Shown here: piece after piece, positions 1-6,986 of the stretch | Layout: every line of letters starts with the position of its first letter | Numbering within the stretch: position 1 is the stretch's first letter | DNA from: an uncultured Granulicatella sp. | GTDB lineage: Bacteria > Bacillota > Bacilli > Lactobacillales > Aerococcaceae | DNA length: 15,100 nucleotides | Direction of reading: 5' to 3' | Assembly: GCA_947254045.1 (NCBI GenBank) | Contig: CAMYBO010000017.1 | Span: 1-15,100 of the forward strand | Made by a program: the position numbers and the translations under genes | Notes under the pieces: generated by a model | The model's input: only the letters and a program-made list of their open reading frames with translations | What the model was told of the DNA's origin: nothing | The model's database searches: none

Positions 1-1059
1 ATGTATGAATTAGCCTTGCAATTAGAGCAAGAATTAAATAAGATTTCATCAAAAAAAGGACATGTTATTTTTAGAACATTAAAAGGTGAAACAAAATTCG
101 TATTTCAATTTGAAAAGAATCATGCTAAAGGTTTAGTAATTCAACTATTAAAAAATGAAGAAGAATTGGCATTTGTAACAACTATTGAAAAGAAATGTCG
201 CTTAGAGAGAGCAACTCGTCAATCAGAATTGGATTTACACTGGTTATCAAAAGGCATTCAAATTCGTTTTGAGAGGAAATCGATTATTTATGATACTGAG
301 ATTCAAAGAATGGAAAGATTGGGAATTGAAGTTGAGAAATTTGAAGTATTACCCAATATTTTAAATTTTACAGAAGAAAATATTGGAAAAAGTACAGCTG
401 TAACGAACCAAAATAGAAAATTTGTCGAACAAGTATTCACACTAGTTTTACAAGAAGGAAATATTGAAAAATTAGAGGTAGTTTGGAATAAACAACAAAA
501 AAACTATTATCAAACTTACCCAGTATTTACATTTAATCAACGTACAAAAGAGGTCAATTATGTTCAACAAGAAAAAATGTTGGCATTAAAAGATATTCCC
601 AAATATCAATATTATGTTTCAAATACACCAGCTGAATTACAAATTTCTGAATTTGAGTTTGCTAAATTTATGGAGAGAATTGAAGTGACTGTAAATGTTT
701 CGATGCAAGTTAGAATTGGGGTTCAGGAATTAGTAAGTTCGGAAATAATGAAACAAAATATTCCTTTTATGATTGAAATGGCAGATAAAGATGCTGTTGC
801 TTATACAAAATTAATAAATACAATTGATCCAAAAATAATTCAAATAGAATTTTTAGACATGTTTGCAGAATTTCAATTTAAACCAACAACAATTTTAGTT
901 TCGGGATTATTTGGAGTTTACTTAAGTAATATCTTAAGCCCATTAGCGAAAAGAATGTCGATTAAAATTAAACAAGTAGACAATTTACCAACGTTTAATC
1001 GACTAATACCTGAAGAGAGAATTGTATCATTTTTAAATTTATATGGTATAACCGTGTAA
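1..1059 (+). CDS. Protein of unknown function (352 aa)
   Basis: An open frame from an ATG at the first base of the window to TAA at 1057-1059. The upstream DNA is not visible, so neither the ribosome site nor the true start can be judged and the protein may begin earlier. I do not recognise the family. There is no signal peptide and no convincing membrane helix. The N-terminal 110 residues are rich in Lys and Glu and could be a beta-rich and helical domain. The C-terminus (about residues 298-345) has a hydrophobic strand, TTILVSGLFGVYL, then a helix and a second basic strand. This is faintly like the last lobe of an actin/PilM-type fold, but no phosphate motif is visible, so that is only a guess. 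Codon use (TTA leucine, AT-rich) matches the native genes downstream. No terminator separates it from the promoter at 1068, which starts nine bases after its stop. Confidence 0.7.
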   Translation: MYELALQLEQELNKISSKKGHVIFRTLKGETKFVFQFEKNHAKGLVIQLLKNEEELAFVTTIEKKCRLERATRQSELDLHWLSKGIQIRFERKSIIYDTEIQRMERLGIEVEKFEVLPNILNFTEENIGKSTAVTNQNRKFVEQVFTLVLQEGNIEKLEVVWNKQQKNYYQTYPVFTFNQRTKEVNYVQQEKMLALKDIPKYQYYVSNTPAELQISEFEFAKFMERIEVTVNVSMQVRIGVQELVSSEIMKQNIPFMIEMADKDAVAYTKLINTIDPKIIQIEFLDMFAEFQFKPTTILVSGLFGVYLSNILSPLAKRMSIKIKQVDNLPTFNRLIPEERIVSFLNLYGITV

Positions 1060-1067
1060 AAATTCAC

Positions 1068-1096
1068 TTGCAAAAAATCTCATTGGGGTGTATGAT
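1068..1096 (+). promoter_or_regulatory. Sigma-A type promoter for the exporter leader transcript
   Basis: TTGCAA at 1068-1073 is separated by exactly 17 bases from TATGAT at 1091-1096, both close to the sigma-A consensus. Initiation would fall near 1101-1104, at the left arm of a small hairpin (TGTTAA 1102-1107 with TTAACA 1117-1122) that would cap the 5' end of the RNA. The transcript would then carry the leader ORF at 1147 and the two terminators before reaching the exporter genes. Confidence 0.7.
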
Positions 1097-1146
1097 GAAT
1101 GTGTTAAGCAAAGTGTTTAACAAATAATATGAAGGAGGTAGTTGTA

Positions 1147-1224
1147 ATGAACAACTTAAATGGAAAACATCAACAATTGAACAAAACAACTAAAATCTCC
1201 TTACAGAATATGACAATGTATTAA
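1147..1224 (+). CDS. 25-codon leader peptide of the ABC exporter operon
   Basis: An ATG at 1147 lies eight bases after a near-perfect Shine-Dalgarno sequence (AAGGAGG, 1132-1138), and the frame runs 25 codons to TAA at 1222-1224. The peptide starts MNNLNGKHQQLNKTTK and ends QNMTMY. It is polar, rich in Asn, Gln, Lys and Thr, and has no membrane segment, so a role as a stable protein is unlikely. Its position between a strong promoter and two intrinsic terminators, directly upstream of a BmrCD/EfrCD-type exporter, matches the leader ORF bmrB of Bacillus subtilis, where ribosome behaviour on the leader decides read-through into bmrCD. The sequence does not resemble BmrB in any way I can see. 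The analogy is one of architecture and the regulatory role is inferred. Confidence 0.65.
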   Translation: MNNLNGKHQQLNKTTKISLQNMTMY

Positions 1225-1264
1225 TATACTCACTTTAATTATTTTTGGTTTTGCGAAATGAGGA

Positions 1265-1302
1265 TAACTGTCTGCTGTAGTAGGTAGTTAGCTTTTTTTT
1301 TT
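1265..1302 (+). terminator. Attenuator terminator 1 upstream of the exporter
   Basis: An 11-bp stem (1265-1275 with 1280-1290, three G-U pairs) closes a TGTA loop and is followed by two bases and ten T residues (1293-1302). It lies between the leader ORF stop and the first exporter gene, so it would stop most transcripts unless the hairpin is prevented from forming. The octamer AGGTAGTT of its 3' arm (1282-1289) is also present at 1136-1143, overlapping the leader ribosome site. Confidence 0.75.
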
Positions 1303-1319
1303 ATAGATAAAAGTGGAGG

Positions 1320-1361
1320 GACTAGTTGTGTATACATGTATACGGAACTAGTCTTTTTTTT
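1320..1361 (+). terminator. Attenuator terminator 2, tandem to the first
   Basis: An 8-bp perfect outer stem (GACTAGTT 1320-1327 with AACTAGTC 1346-1353) continues after a single G-G mismatch and a T-G wobble into an inner GTATAC/GTATAC stem. Eight T residues follow (1354-1361). It sits 30 bases before the exporter start codon. Two terminators in series with no gene between them argue for tight conditional control of the exporter rather than simple termination of the upstream gene. Confidence 0.85.
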
Positions 1362-1391
1362 GTCAAATTGCTGTGGGAGTAAGGAGGATAT

Positions 1392-3143
1392 ATGAAAGTC
1401 ATTATGAAACACCTAGGAGTTTATTTTAAAAAGCACTGGGTGAGATATGTCATTATTGTATGTAGTGCCATTTTAAATAGTTATTTATTAGTCGTTCCTG
1501 CAAAAATATTAGGACAAATTGTCAATGCGATTGTGGATCAATCGTTGACGCAATCACAACTTTTGGGATATATAGGATTCTTTTTCTTATCATTAGTAGG
1601 AGTTTATGTATTAGATTCTGCATTAATGTATTGGATTTGGTTTGCTCGTTTCGACTATATTACCAATTTAAGATTAGGAACGATGAAGCAATTATTATGG
1701 AAAAAATCTCCATTTTATACGAAGTTTAGAGTCGGAGATATTGTAACTCGTTCAAGTGAAGACCTTGAGACAATTGGTAATTTAGTAGGATTTGGAGTAT
1801 ATGCTTTTCTAAATGCATTCTTTATTACTTTATCCGTTTTGTCGAATATGGTGATGAATGTTTGGTGGGAGTTAACCCTAATTTCCGTTTTACCGATGCC
1901 AGTATTAGCCTATGCTCTCTATCGTTTAATGGATAAAATTGAAATAGTGTATGGGGATGCTCAGAAGTCTATTTCTGATATGAATGCAGAAGTATTAGAA
2001 ATGATCGATGGAACTTATGTCATTCGAGCTTACGGGCAAGAAGATAGAATGAGTCAAATTTTCCAAAATAAAACAGAAGATTCTCTACAAAAAAATATTG
2101 CAGTAGCTAAAGTGGGGATGTTATTTACTCCATTAGCACAAGTTGTTGTAGGAATTTGTATGTTGATTGGGTTGATTTATGGTGGTGGACTTGTTCAAGA
2201 AGGGAAAATTTTATTAGGGAGCTTAGTTTCGTTTCCAATTTATATCGGATTATTAGTCTTTCCACTGTATTTAATCGGAGACCTTGTTGTAATGCTTCAG
2301 CAAGGAAAAGTTTCTTTTGAGAGAATTTTTGAATTATTCGAAACAAGTGATGATTTAGAAGAAGAGGGACAAGAAGAGTTAGGACAATTTGAGGAAATTA
2401 GATTTGAAAATTTCTCCTTTACTTATCCTGGCGAAGAAAGCCCAACGTTGAAAAATATTTCAGTTAGTATAAAAAAAGGACAAACGATTGGAATTGTCGG
2501 AAAAACAGGTTCAGGGAAAACGACCTTTTTAAAACAGTTCTTGCATCAATATTCTTATCAAAATGAAACAGTTTTATTGAATCAGAAGGATTTGATTTAT
2601 TGGAAACGTCAATCAGTGGATGCTTTAATGGCATATGTGCCACAAGAACATGTGTTATTTTCCAAAAGTATTTTAGAAAATTTGAAACTTGCCAATAAGG
2701 AAGTAACAGAAGCCGTTGTGTGGGATGTGCTTGAACAAGCTGCCATAGCGGAAGATATTCGTCGAATGCCAGAACAATTGGAAACAATGATTGGTGAAAA
2801 AGGAATTACTTTAAGTGGTGGGCAAAAACAACGATTATCCATTTCCCGTGCTTTACTCAGAAATTCTGAAATTTTATTACTTGATGATGCTTTATCAGCA
2901 GTTGATGCTAAAACAGAAAAACAAATTGTGAATCATCTAAAATCAGAAAGAGTCGCTCAAACAAATATTATTACAGCGCATCGATTATCTGCGATTCGAC
3001 ATGCAGATTGTATTTTAGTATTTGAAGATGGTGAGATTGTGGCAAGGGGAACTCATGAAGAGTTACTGGAACAAAAAGGCTGGTATTATGAACAATACTT
3101 GAAACAAGAATTAGAAGAAGGAGAGGTGAGCGAAGAATGCTAA
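1392..3143 (+). CDS. ABC exporter half-transporter with degenerate ATPase site (BmrC/LmrC/EfrC-like)
   Basis: A 583-aa half-transporter: an exporter-type membrane domain (about six helices, residues 15-300) fused to a nucleotide-binding domain (about 335-575). Visible motifs are Walker A GKTGSGKT (370-377), Q-loop Gln418, signature LSGGQ (474-478), Walker B ILLLDD (494-499), D-loop SAVD (502-505) and H-loop His530. Asp499 replaces the catalytic Glu, which is the hallmark of the degenerate site in heterodimeric exporters such as TM287/288, LmrCD and BmrCD. It should pair with the next gene's product, which has the intact Glu, and export drugs or other amphipathic compounds from the membrane. 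The start is chosen at 1392 because AGGAGG (1382-1387) lies just upstream; the next ATG at 1404 is too far away. Its last seven bases overlap the next gene. Expression is probably set by the leader ORF and tandem terminators. The substrate is unknown; PatA or EfrA-type labels are equally possible. Confidence 0.93.
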   Translation: MKVIMKHLGVYFKKHWVRYVIIVCSAILNSYLLVVPAKILGQIVNAIVDQSLTQSQLLGYIGFFFLSLVGVYVLDSALMYWIWFARFDYITNLRLGTMKQLLWKKSPFYTKFRVGDIVTRSSEDLETIGNLVGFGVYAFLNAFFITLSVLSNMVMNVWWELTLISVLPMPVLAYALYRLMDKIEIVYGDAQKSISDMNAEVLEMIDGTYVIRAYGQEDRMSQIFQNKTEDSLQKNIAVAKVGMLFTPLAQVVVGICMLIGLIYGGGLVQEGKILLGSLVSFPIYIGLLVFPLYLIGDLVVMLQQGKVSFERIFELFETSDDLEEEGQEELGQFEEIRFENFSFTYPGEESPTLKNISVSIKKGQTIGIVGKTGSGKTTFLKQFLHQYSYQNETVLLNQKDLIYWKRQSVDALMAYVPQEHVLFSKSILENLKLANKEVTEAVVWDVLEQAAIAEDIRRMPEQLETMIGEKGITLSGGQKQRLSISRALLRNSEILLLDDALSAVDAKTEKQIVNHLKSERVAQTNIITAHRLSAIRHADCILVFEDGEIVARGTHEELLEQKGWYYEQYLKQELEEGEVSEEC

Positions 3144-4885
3144 AAACAATTTTTTGGTTATTAAGCTATATTCGTTATGAAAAACGTTCCTTTTTCATTG
3201 GATTTATTTTATTATTACTCGCTTCAGCTTCAGGAGTGTATGCTCCAATTGTTGCAAAGCAATTTATTGACTTGGTAATTACTCCATCAGAAAATTCAGG
3301 AGTTATTAATTGGGGGCAAATTACTCAATTTTCTGCAGTCTATTTTGGCTTATTACTTATTTCAGCGTTATCTGCTTATTTTGGACGATTTATTTTAAGT
3401 GTGATGTCGAATCGTTTAACAAAGCGTTTAAGAGATGAATTGTTTGATAAAATTCAACATTTACCGATTCGTTATTTTGATTCATTGCCAGCAGGGAAAG
3501 TTGTGTCAAAAATTACGAATGATACGGAAGTTGTTCGTCAAAATTTCTTTGTTGCCGCAACTGCCAATGTGTTAAATAGCATTATCATTATTGTTGGAAT
3601 TTATGTCGTTATTTTTTCTCTTAATATTCGATTAGGTGCTGCTTTATTGTTAGTCATTCCAGCCATTCTCTTATGGCAAGTGGTATTTAGTAAGAAGGCA
3701 GGAGCATTTACGGGGCCTCTTCGTGAGAGCTTTAGTAATATGAATGGGAAATTAAATGAAATCATTCAAGGGATGTCCATTATTCAAGTGTTTCAACAAG
3801 AACAACTAGTGAATAAAGAGTATGAAGAGATTGTTCAAGAGTGGAAAGGAATTGGTCTTGAAGAATTAAAGGTAGAATCTTTCTTAGCTTGGAGTGTTGT
3901 TGGTTTTTTAAGAAATGTCACTTTAATGTTTGCCGTTTTATATTTAAGTGTGAAATATTTAGGAGGAACATTAGGATTAACGGCTGGTTTTATTTATGCG
4001 ATTGTGGACTATATTAATCGTCTTTATGATCCGATTGACAATTTAGTACAAATTTTTGCAGGATTGCAACATGCTTTTGCAGCAGGTTGCCGAGTGATTG
4101 AATTAATGGAAACACCAATCGAGAAATCAGGAGATACTGATTTTGTCATGGAAGATGGGAAAGTAGAATTTAAAAATGTATCGTTCTCTTATGATGGAAA
4201 AACTCCTGTATTGAAAAATATTTCCTTTACGATTGAAGCGGGTGAAACGGTTGCTTTTGTAGGGCATACGGGTTCCGGGAAATCGACGATTATGAATTTG
4301 TTATTTAGATTTTATGACCCAACAGATGGAGAAATTTGGATTGACCATCAAAATATTGCTTTATCGAATCAGCGTAAAGTGCGTGAGAAGATGGGGATTG
4401 TGCTACAAGATCCGTATTTATTTGCTGGAACATTAGGAAGTAATATTGGGATGGAGAATCCAGCCATTACCACTGAAGTAATGGAAAATGCGTTAATCCA
4501 AGTAGGTGGTCAGCATATTTTAGAGCGTTCTGAAGAAGGATTGGATAAACTGATTCAAGATAAAGGGGCGGAGTATTCGTCTGGAGAACGTCAGTTAATT
4601 TCTTTTGCGAGAGCGTTAGCGTTTAATCCAACGATTTTAGTGTTGGATGAAGCAACTTCTCATGTGGATACACAAACGGAAGGGATGATTCAGCAGGCAA
4701 TGGAAGTTCTGTCGAAGGATCGTACGACAGTTATGATTGCGCATCGTTTATCTACGATTGTTCATGCGGATAAGATTTTCGTGTTGGACAAGGGCGAGAT
4801 TATTGAGCAGGGGAATCATGCAAGCTTGGTCGAAAAAGACGGAGTGTACGCGCAGATGTACCGCATGCAGACGGAAAAGAATTAG
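3137..4885 (+). CDS. ABC exporter half-transporter with catalytic site (BmrD/LmrD/EfrD-like)
   Basis: A 582-aa partner of the preceding half-transporter. The membrane domain covers about residues 15-310 and the nucleotide-binding domain about 340-578. Motifs are Walker A GHTGSGKS (376-383), Q-loop Gln424, an altered signature SSGERQ (481-486), Walker B ILVLDE (500-505) with the catalytic Glu505, and H-loop His536. An altered signature here together with Asp499 in the partner means that both defects fall in the same composite ATP site, and the other site is intact, as in YheI/YheH (BmrCD). The start codon lies inside the end of the upstream gene, with GAGGTGA (3122-3128) as ribosome site, so the two are translationally coupled. 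It lacks the extra N-terminal region that makes YheH and LmrD about 660-670 aa. The TAG stop (4883-4885) forms the first bases of the large inverted-repeat element that follows. Confidence 0.93.
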   Translation: MLKTIFWLLSYIRYEKRSFFIGFILLLLASASGVYAPIVAKQFIDLVITPSENSGVINWGQITQFSAVYFGLLLISALSAYFGRFILSVMSNRLTKRLRDELFDKIQHLPIRYFDSLPAGKVVSKITNDTEVVRQNFFVAATANVLNSIIIIVGIYVVIFSLNIRLGAALLLVIPAILLWQVVFSKKAGAFTGPLRESFSNMNGKLNEIIQGMSIIQVFQQEQLVNKEYEEIVQEWKGIGLEELKVESFLAWSVVGFLRNVTLMFAVLYLSVKYLGGTLGLTAGFIYAIVDYINRLYDPIDNLVQIFAGLQHAFAAGCRVIELMETPIEKSGDTDFVMEDGKVEFKNVSFSYDGKTPVLKNISFTIEAGETVAFVGHTGSGKSTIMNLLFRFYDPTDGEIWIDHQNIALSNQRKVREKMGIVLQDPYLFAGTLGSNIGMENPAITTEVMENALIQVGGQHILERSEEGLDKLIQDKGAEYSSGERQLISFARALAFNPTILVLDEATSHVDTQTEGMIQQAMEVLSKDRTTVMIAHRLSTIVHADKIFVLDKGEIIEQGNHASLVEKDGVYAQMYRMQTEKN

Positions 4886-5018
4886 ACTTCCTTTACAGTA
4901 GCTATGGACGCCCTGAGCCTCGGTCTCAGGTCTAAAAATTGAGCCTAAGGTCTCAATTTTTCCAGTACTATCAACAAAGAGTGTGGCTGATAGTACTTGA
5001 GCTACTGTGGGAAGTCTA
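4883..5018 (+). repeat. Nested inverted-repeat element, four-way-junction fold
   Basis: Terminal inverted repeats enclose three hairpins. The outer stem is 9 bp (TAGACTTCC 4883-4891 with GGAAGTCTA 5010-5018), then a TTT/G internal loop, then 9 bp (ACAGTAGCT 4895-4903 with AGCTACTGT 5000-5008). Inside are hairpin 1 (4912-4930, 6 bp), hairpin 2 (4934-4961, 10 bp, AAAAATTGAG with CTCAATTTTT) and hairpin 3 (4964-4997, 10 bp, AGTACTATCA with TGATAGTACT). The loops of hairpins 1 and 2 share GAGCC...GGTCTC. Both ends carry TA, as expected if a small non-autonomous element had inserted at a TA dinucleotide in the manner of RUP or IS630-related MITEs. Alternatively it is a structured 3' UTR or ncRNA. 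The pairings are directly seen; the nature of the element is inferred. A further 7-bp hairpin (TATTCTT 5017-5023 with AAGAATA 5033-5039) abuts it. Confidence 0.7.
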
Positions 5019-5076
5019 TTCTTTTCCTGACGAAGAATATGAGAGAGCGTTTGAAATTAAATTTCTAAATATAAAG

Positions 5077-5113
5077 CATGAGGTAGTTTTAGACGTTTCC
5101 TCATGTTTTTTTT
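5077..5113 (+). terminator. Intrinsic terminator of the exporter operon
   Basis: A 7-bp stem CATGAGG (5077-5083) with CCTCATG (5099-5105) encloses a 15-base loop and runs into eight T residues (5106-5113). It ends the exporter operon 50 bases before the amidohydrolase gene, which therefore needs its own promoter. The only candidate I see is a weak -10 TAAAAT at 5127-5132 without a good -35. Confidence 0.75.
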
Positions 5114-5163
5114 ACTTTGTTTGTAGTAAAATGAAAATAAGTGATTTTTAAGAGGTGATTGTT

Positions 5164-6300
5164 ATGAAAGAAGAATGGATTCAAGAAGCGGTGAAAATCA
5201 GACGTACTTTACACCGCTATCCGGAATTATCCGAGCAAGAATTTAAAACGACAGCATTTATTCAAGAAAAATTGACGGAATGGGGGATTTCTTATCGTCC
5301 TTTAAAAACACCAACAGGTGTTGTTGCTGAAATTGGAACGAAAGAAGGTCCTGTTATTGCACTTCGAGCTGATATGGATGCGTTACCCATTCATGAACAA
5401 ACAGACTTAGACTATCGATCAGAGCACGATGGAGTGATGCATGCTTGTGGGCATGATTTTCATACAGCAAGTTTATTAATGACTGCGAAAATTTTAAAAG
5501 AAAAAGAAGAAAGTTTAAACGGGAAAATTCGATTCATTTTCCAACCAGCAGAAGAAATGAATCGTGGCGCTTGTGCTTTAATTGCTGAAGGCGTATTAGA
5601 AGGAGTCGATGCCATTATTGGGTTCCATAATAAGCCTGAATTACCTGTTGGAACAATTGGCATTAAATCAGGACCATTGATGGCTGCTGTAGGACAATTT
5701 TCTGTGGAATTAAAAGGGGTAGGAACTCATGCGGCAGCTCCACATAATGGGAATGATCCAATTGTTACGGCCTGTCAAATTATTACAAACTTACAAGCGA
5801 TTGTAAGTCGTCATGTTTCACCGTTGTCACCTGCAGTATTGAGTATTTCTCATATTGAAGGGGGAAATACTTGGAATGTTATTCCAGAGCGTGTTTTCTT
5901 TGAAGGAACGATTCGTACTTTTTATAAAAAAGATCAAGAGAAAATTCGTAGTTTAATGGATCATATGGTTCATCAAATGGCTGCTGTTTATGGACAAAAA
6001 GCACATATGGAGTGGATTATGACACCTCCAGTAGTAGATAATGATGAAGAAGTGACAGAGATTGTAAAAGAAACAACGGAACAATTTGCGACAGTTGTAA
6101 CTCCTGAATTAACTTTAGGAGCAGAAGATTTTGCGAATTATATGGAATATGTTCCGGGCTGTTTTGTGTTCATTGGAACAGGATGCCCTTATGAATGGCA
6201 TCATCCATCATTTGTAGTAGATGATGCAGCGTTAAAAGACGCTATTTCATACTTTGTAGAAAATAGTCAAGCTTTATTAAATCGATATAAGAAAGGATAA
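5164..6300 (+). CDS. M20-family metallo-amidohydrolase (N-acyl amino acid / hippurate hydrolase type)
   Basis: A 378-aa cytosolic protein of the M20D amidohydrolase family, which cleaves amide bonds of N-acylated amino acids with two divalent metals. Expected metal ligands are visible: Cys95 and His97 in HACGHD (93-98), the PAEE pair Glu130-Glu131, His155 in GFHNKP, and His347 in WHHPSF near the C-terminus. ALRADMDALPI (66-76) is the family's first conserved block, and GVGTHAAAPH (185-194) belongs to the lid/dimerisation domain that interrupts the catalytic domain. The length is normal. A GTG at 5155 is in frame but overlaps the ribosome site AGAGGTG (5151-5157), so I choose ATG 5164. The flavodoxin-fold gene starts five bases after its stop, so the two are co-transcribed. 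The exact substrate (N-acetyl amino acid, hippurate, an aminoacyl conjugate) cannot be told from sequence. Confidence 0.93.
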   Translation: MKEEWIQEAVKIRRTLHRYPELSEQEFKTTAFIQEKLTEWGISYRPLKTPTGVVAEIGTKEGPVIALRADMDALPIHEQTDLDYRSEHDGVMHACGHDFHTASLLMTAKILKEKEESLNGKIRFIFQPAEEMNRGACALIAEGVLEGVDAIIGFHNKPELPVGTIGIKSGPLMAAVGQFSVELKGVGTHAAAPHNGNDPIVTACQIITNLQAIVSRHVSPLSPAVLSISHIEGGNTWNVIPERVFFEGTIRTFYKKDQEKIRSLMDHMVHQMAAVYGQKAHMEWIMTPPVVDNDEEVTEIVKETTEQFATVVTPELTLGAEDFANYMEYVPGCFVFIGTGCPYEWHHPSFVVDDAALKDAISYFVENSQALLNRYKKG

Positions 6301-6305
6301 ATTCA

Positions 6306-6986
6306 ATGACTAAAACGCTAATTATTATGAGTCATCCTGATGTAGCTCAATCCTCTTCGCAGCAATTTTTATTAGCGGCTGTTAAAGGAGAAGGACAGAT
6401 TCAAGTACGTCATTTAGAATCAATACTAGCAGAACAGGAAAGTGAGCATTTTGTTAAAACTCTAGAACGATCATGCCTTCAAGATGCAGACAGAATTATT
6501 TTTCAATTTCCTTTGTATTGGTATCAATGTCCAAGTGTGATGAAGCAATGGATGGATGAAGTGTTGACGTTGAATTTATCTCAAAAAGGGAAAAAGAAAG
6601 AATTTGGAATAGTCGTAACCGTTGGTGCAAAACAAGACCGCTATACAGCAGGTGGTTCGGTAGGATTTGGAATCGAAGAGTTATTGAGACCTTATCAAGC
6701 ATTAGCCAATCAATTAAGATGGGATTATCAAACTCCATTTGTCATCTATCAATTTCAATATTTGCCTGAAGCTCAAAAGCAACAACTACTAGTAGATTAT
6801 TTGTATTACTTAGAAAATGGTTCACATCATTTTAGTGAAAAGGAACAATGGATGTTGGAGAGATTGGAGCAATATACGAATAATCATACAGGACAAGTAA
6901 GAGAATGGCTTGTAGAATTGAAACAAGAAAGAGAAGAATTAGTGATGATGCTTTCAGAAATGGGGAATGAAGCAGATGAATTCTAA
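6306..6986 (+). CDS. Flavodoxin-fold NAD(P)H oxidoreductase (quinone reductase-like)
   Basis: A 226-aa protein of the flavodoxin_2 / NAD(P)H dehydrogenase (quinone) family, resembling KefF, YwrO and MdaB. These are soluble flavoproteins that transfer two electrons from NAD(P)H to quinones or other acceptors. Visible family blocks are LIIMSHPD...SSSQQF (5-21, first strand and phosphate loop), FQFPLYWYQCPSVMKQWMDE (66-85, flavin contact segment) and GAKQDRYTAGGSVGFG...LLRPY (107-130). The C-terminal part from about 155 is helical, acidic and longer than the minimal fold, with a coiled-coil-like end. The ribosome site is AAAGGA just before the upstream stop. It is the second gene of a three-gene unit and overlaps the next small gene by 11 bases. 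The electron acceptor is unknown. Confidence 0.88.
   Translation: MTKTLIIMSHPDVAQSSSQQFLLAAVKGEGQIQVRHLESILAEQESEHFVKTLERSCLQDADRIIFQFPLYWYQCPSVMKQWMDEVLTLNLSQKGKKKEFGIVVTVGAKQDRYTAGGSVGFGIEELLRPYQALANQLRWDYQTPFVIYQFQYLPEAQKQQLLVDYLYYLENGSHHFSEKEQWMLERLEQYTNNHTGQVREWLVELKQEREELVMMLSEMGNEADEF

Noticed and set aside
1092..1127. An 11-codon ORF (MMNVLSKVFNK) before the leader ORF
   Set aside because: Its start codon lies within the -10 box of the promoter, so it would not be on the transcript, and it has no proper ribosome site.
2125..2842. Three minus-strand open frames within the first exporter gene
   Set aside because: They are antisense shadows of a conserved ABC transporter gene, with no ribosome sites or plausible products.
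4883..5018. The cloverleaf-like fold read as a tRNA
   Set aside because: It is too long, the arms have the wrong sizes, and there is no T-loop motif, anticodon-type arm or CCA-compatible acceptor end.
4939..5151. A 70-codon + strand open frame after the exporter genes
   Set aside because: It starts inside a hairpin arm of the inverted-repeat element, has no ribosome site, runs through the terminator and its T-run, and gives a composition without protein character.
5155..5163. GTG at 5155 as start of the amidohydrolase
   Set aside because: The GTG is part of the ribosome site AGAGGTG; ATG 5164 is correctly spaced and begins the usual family N-terminus.
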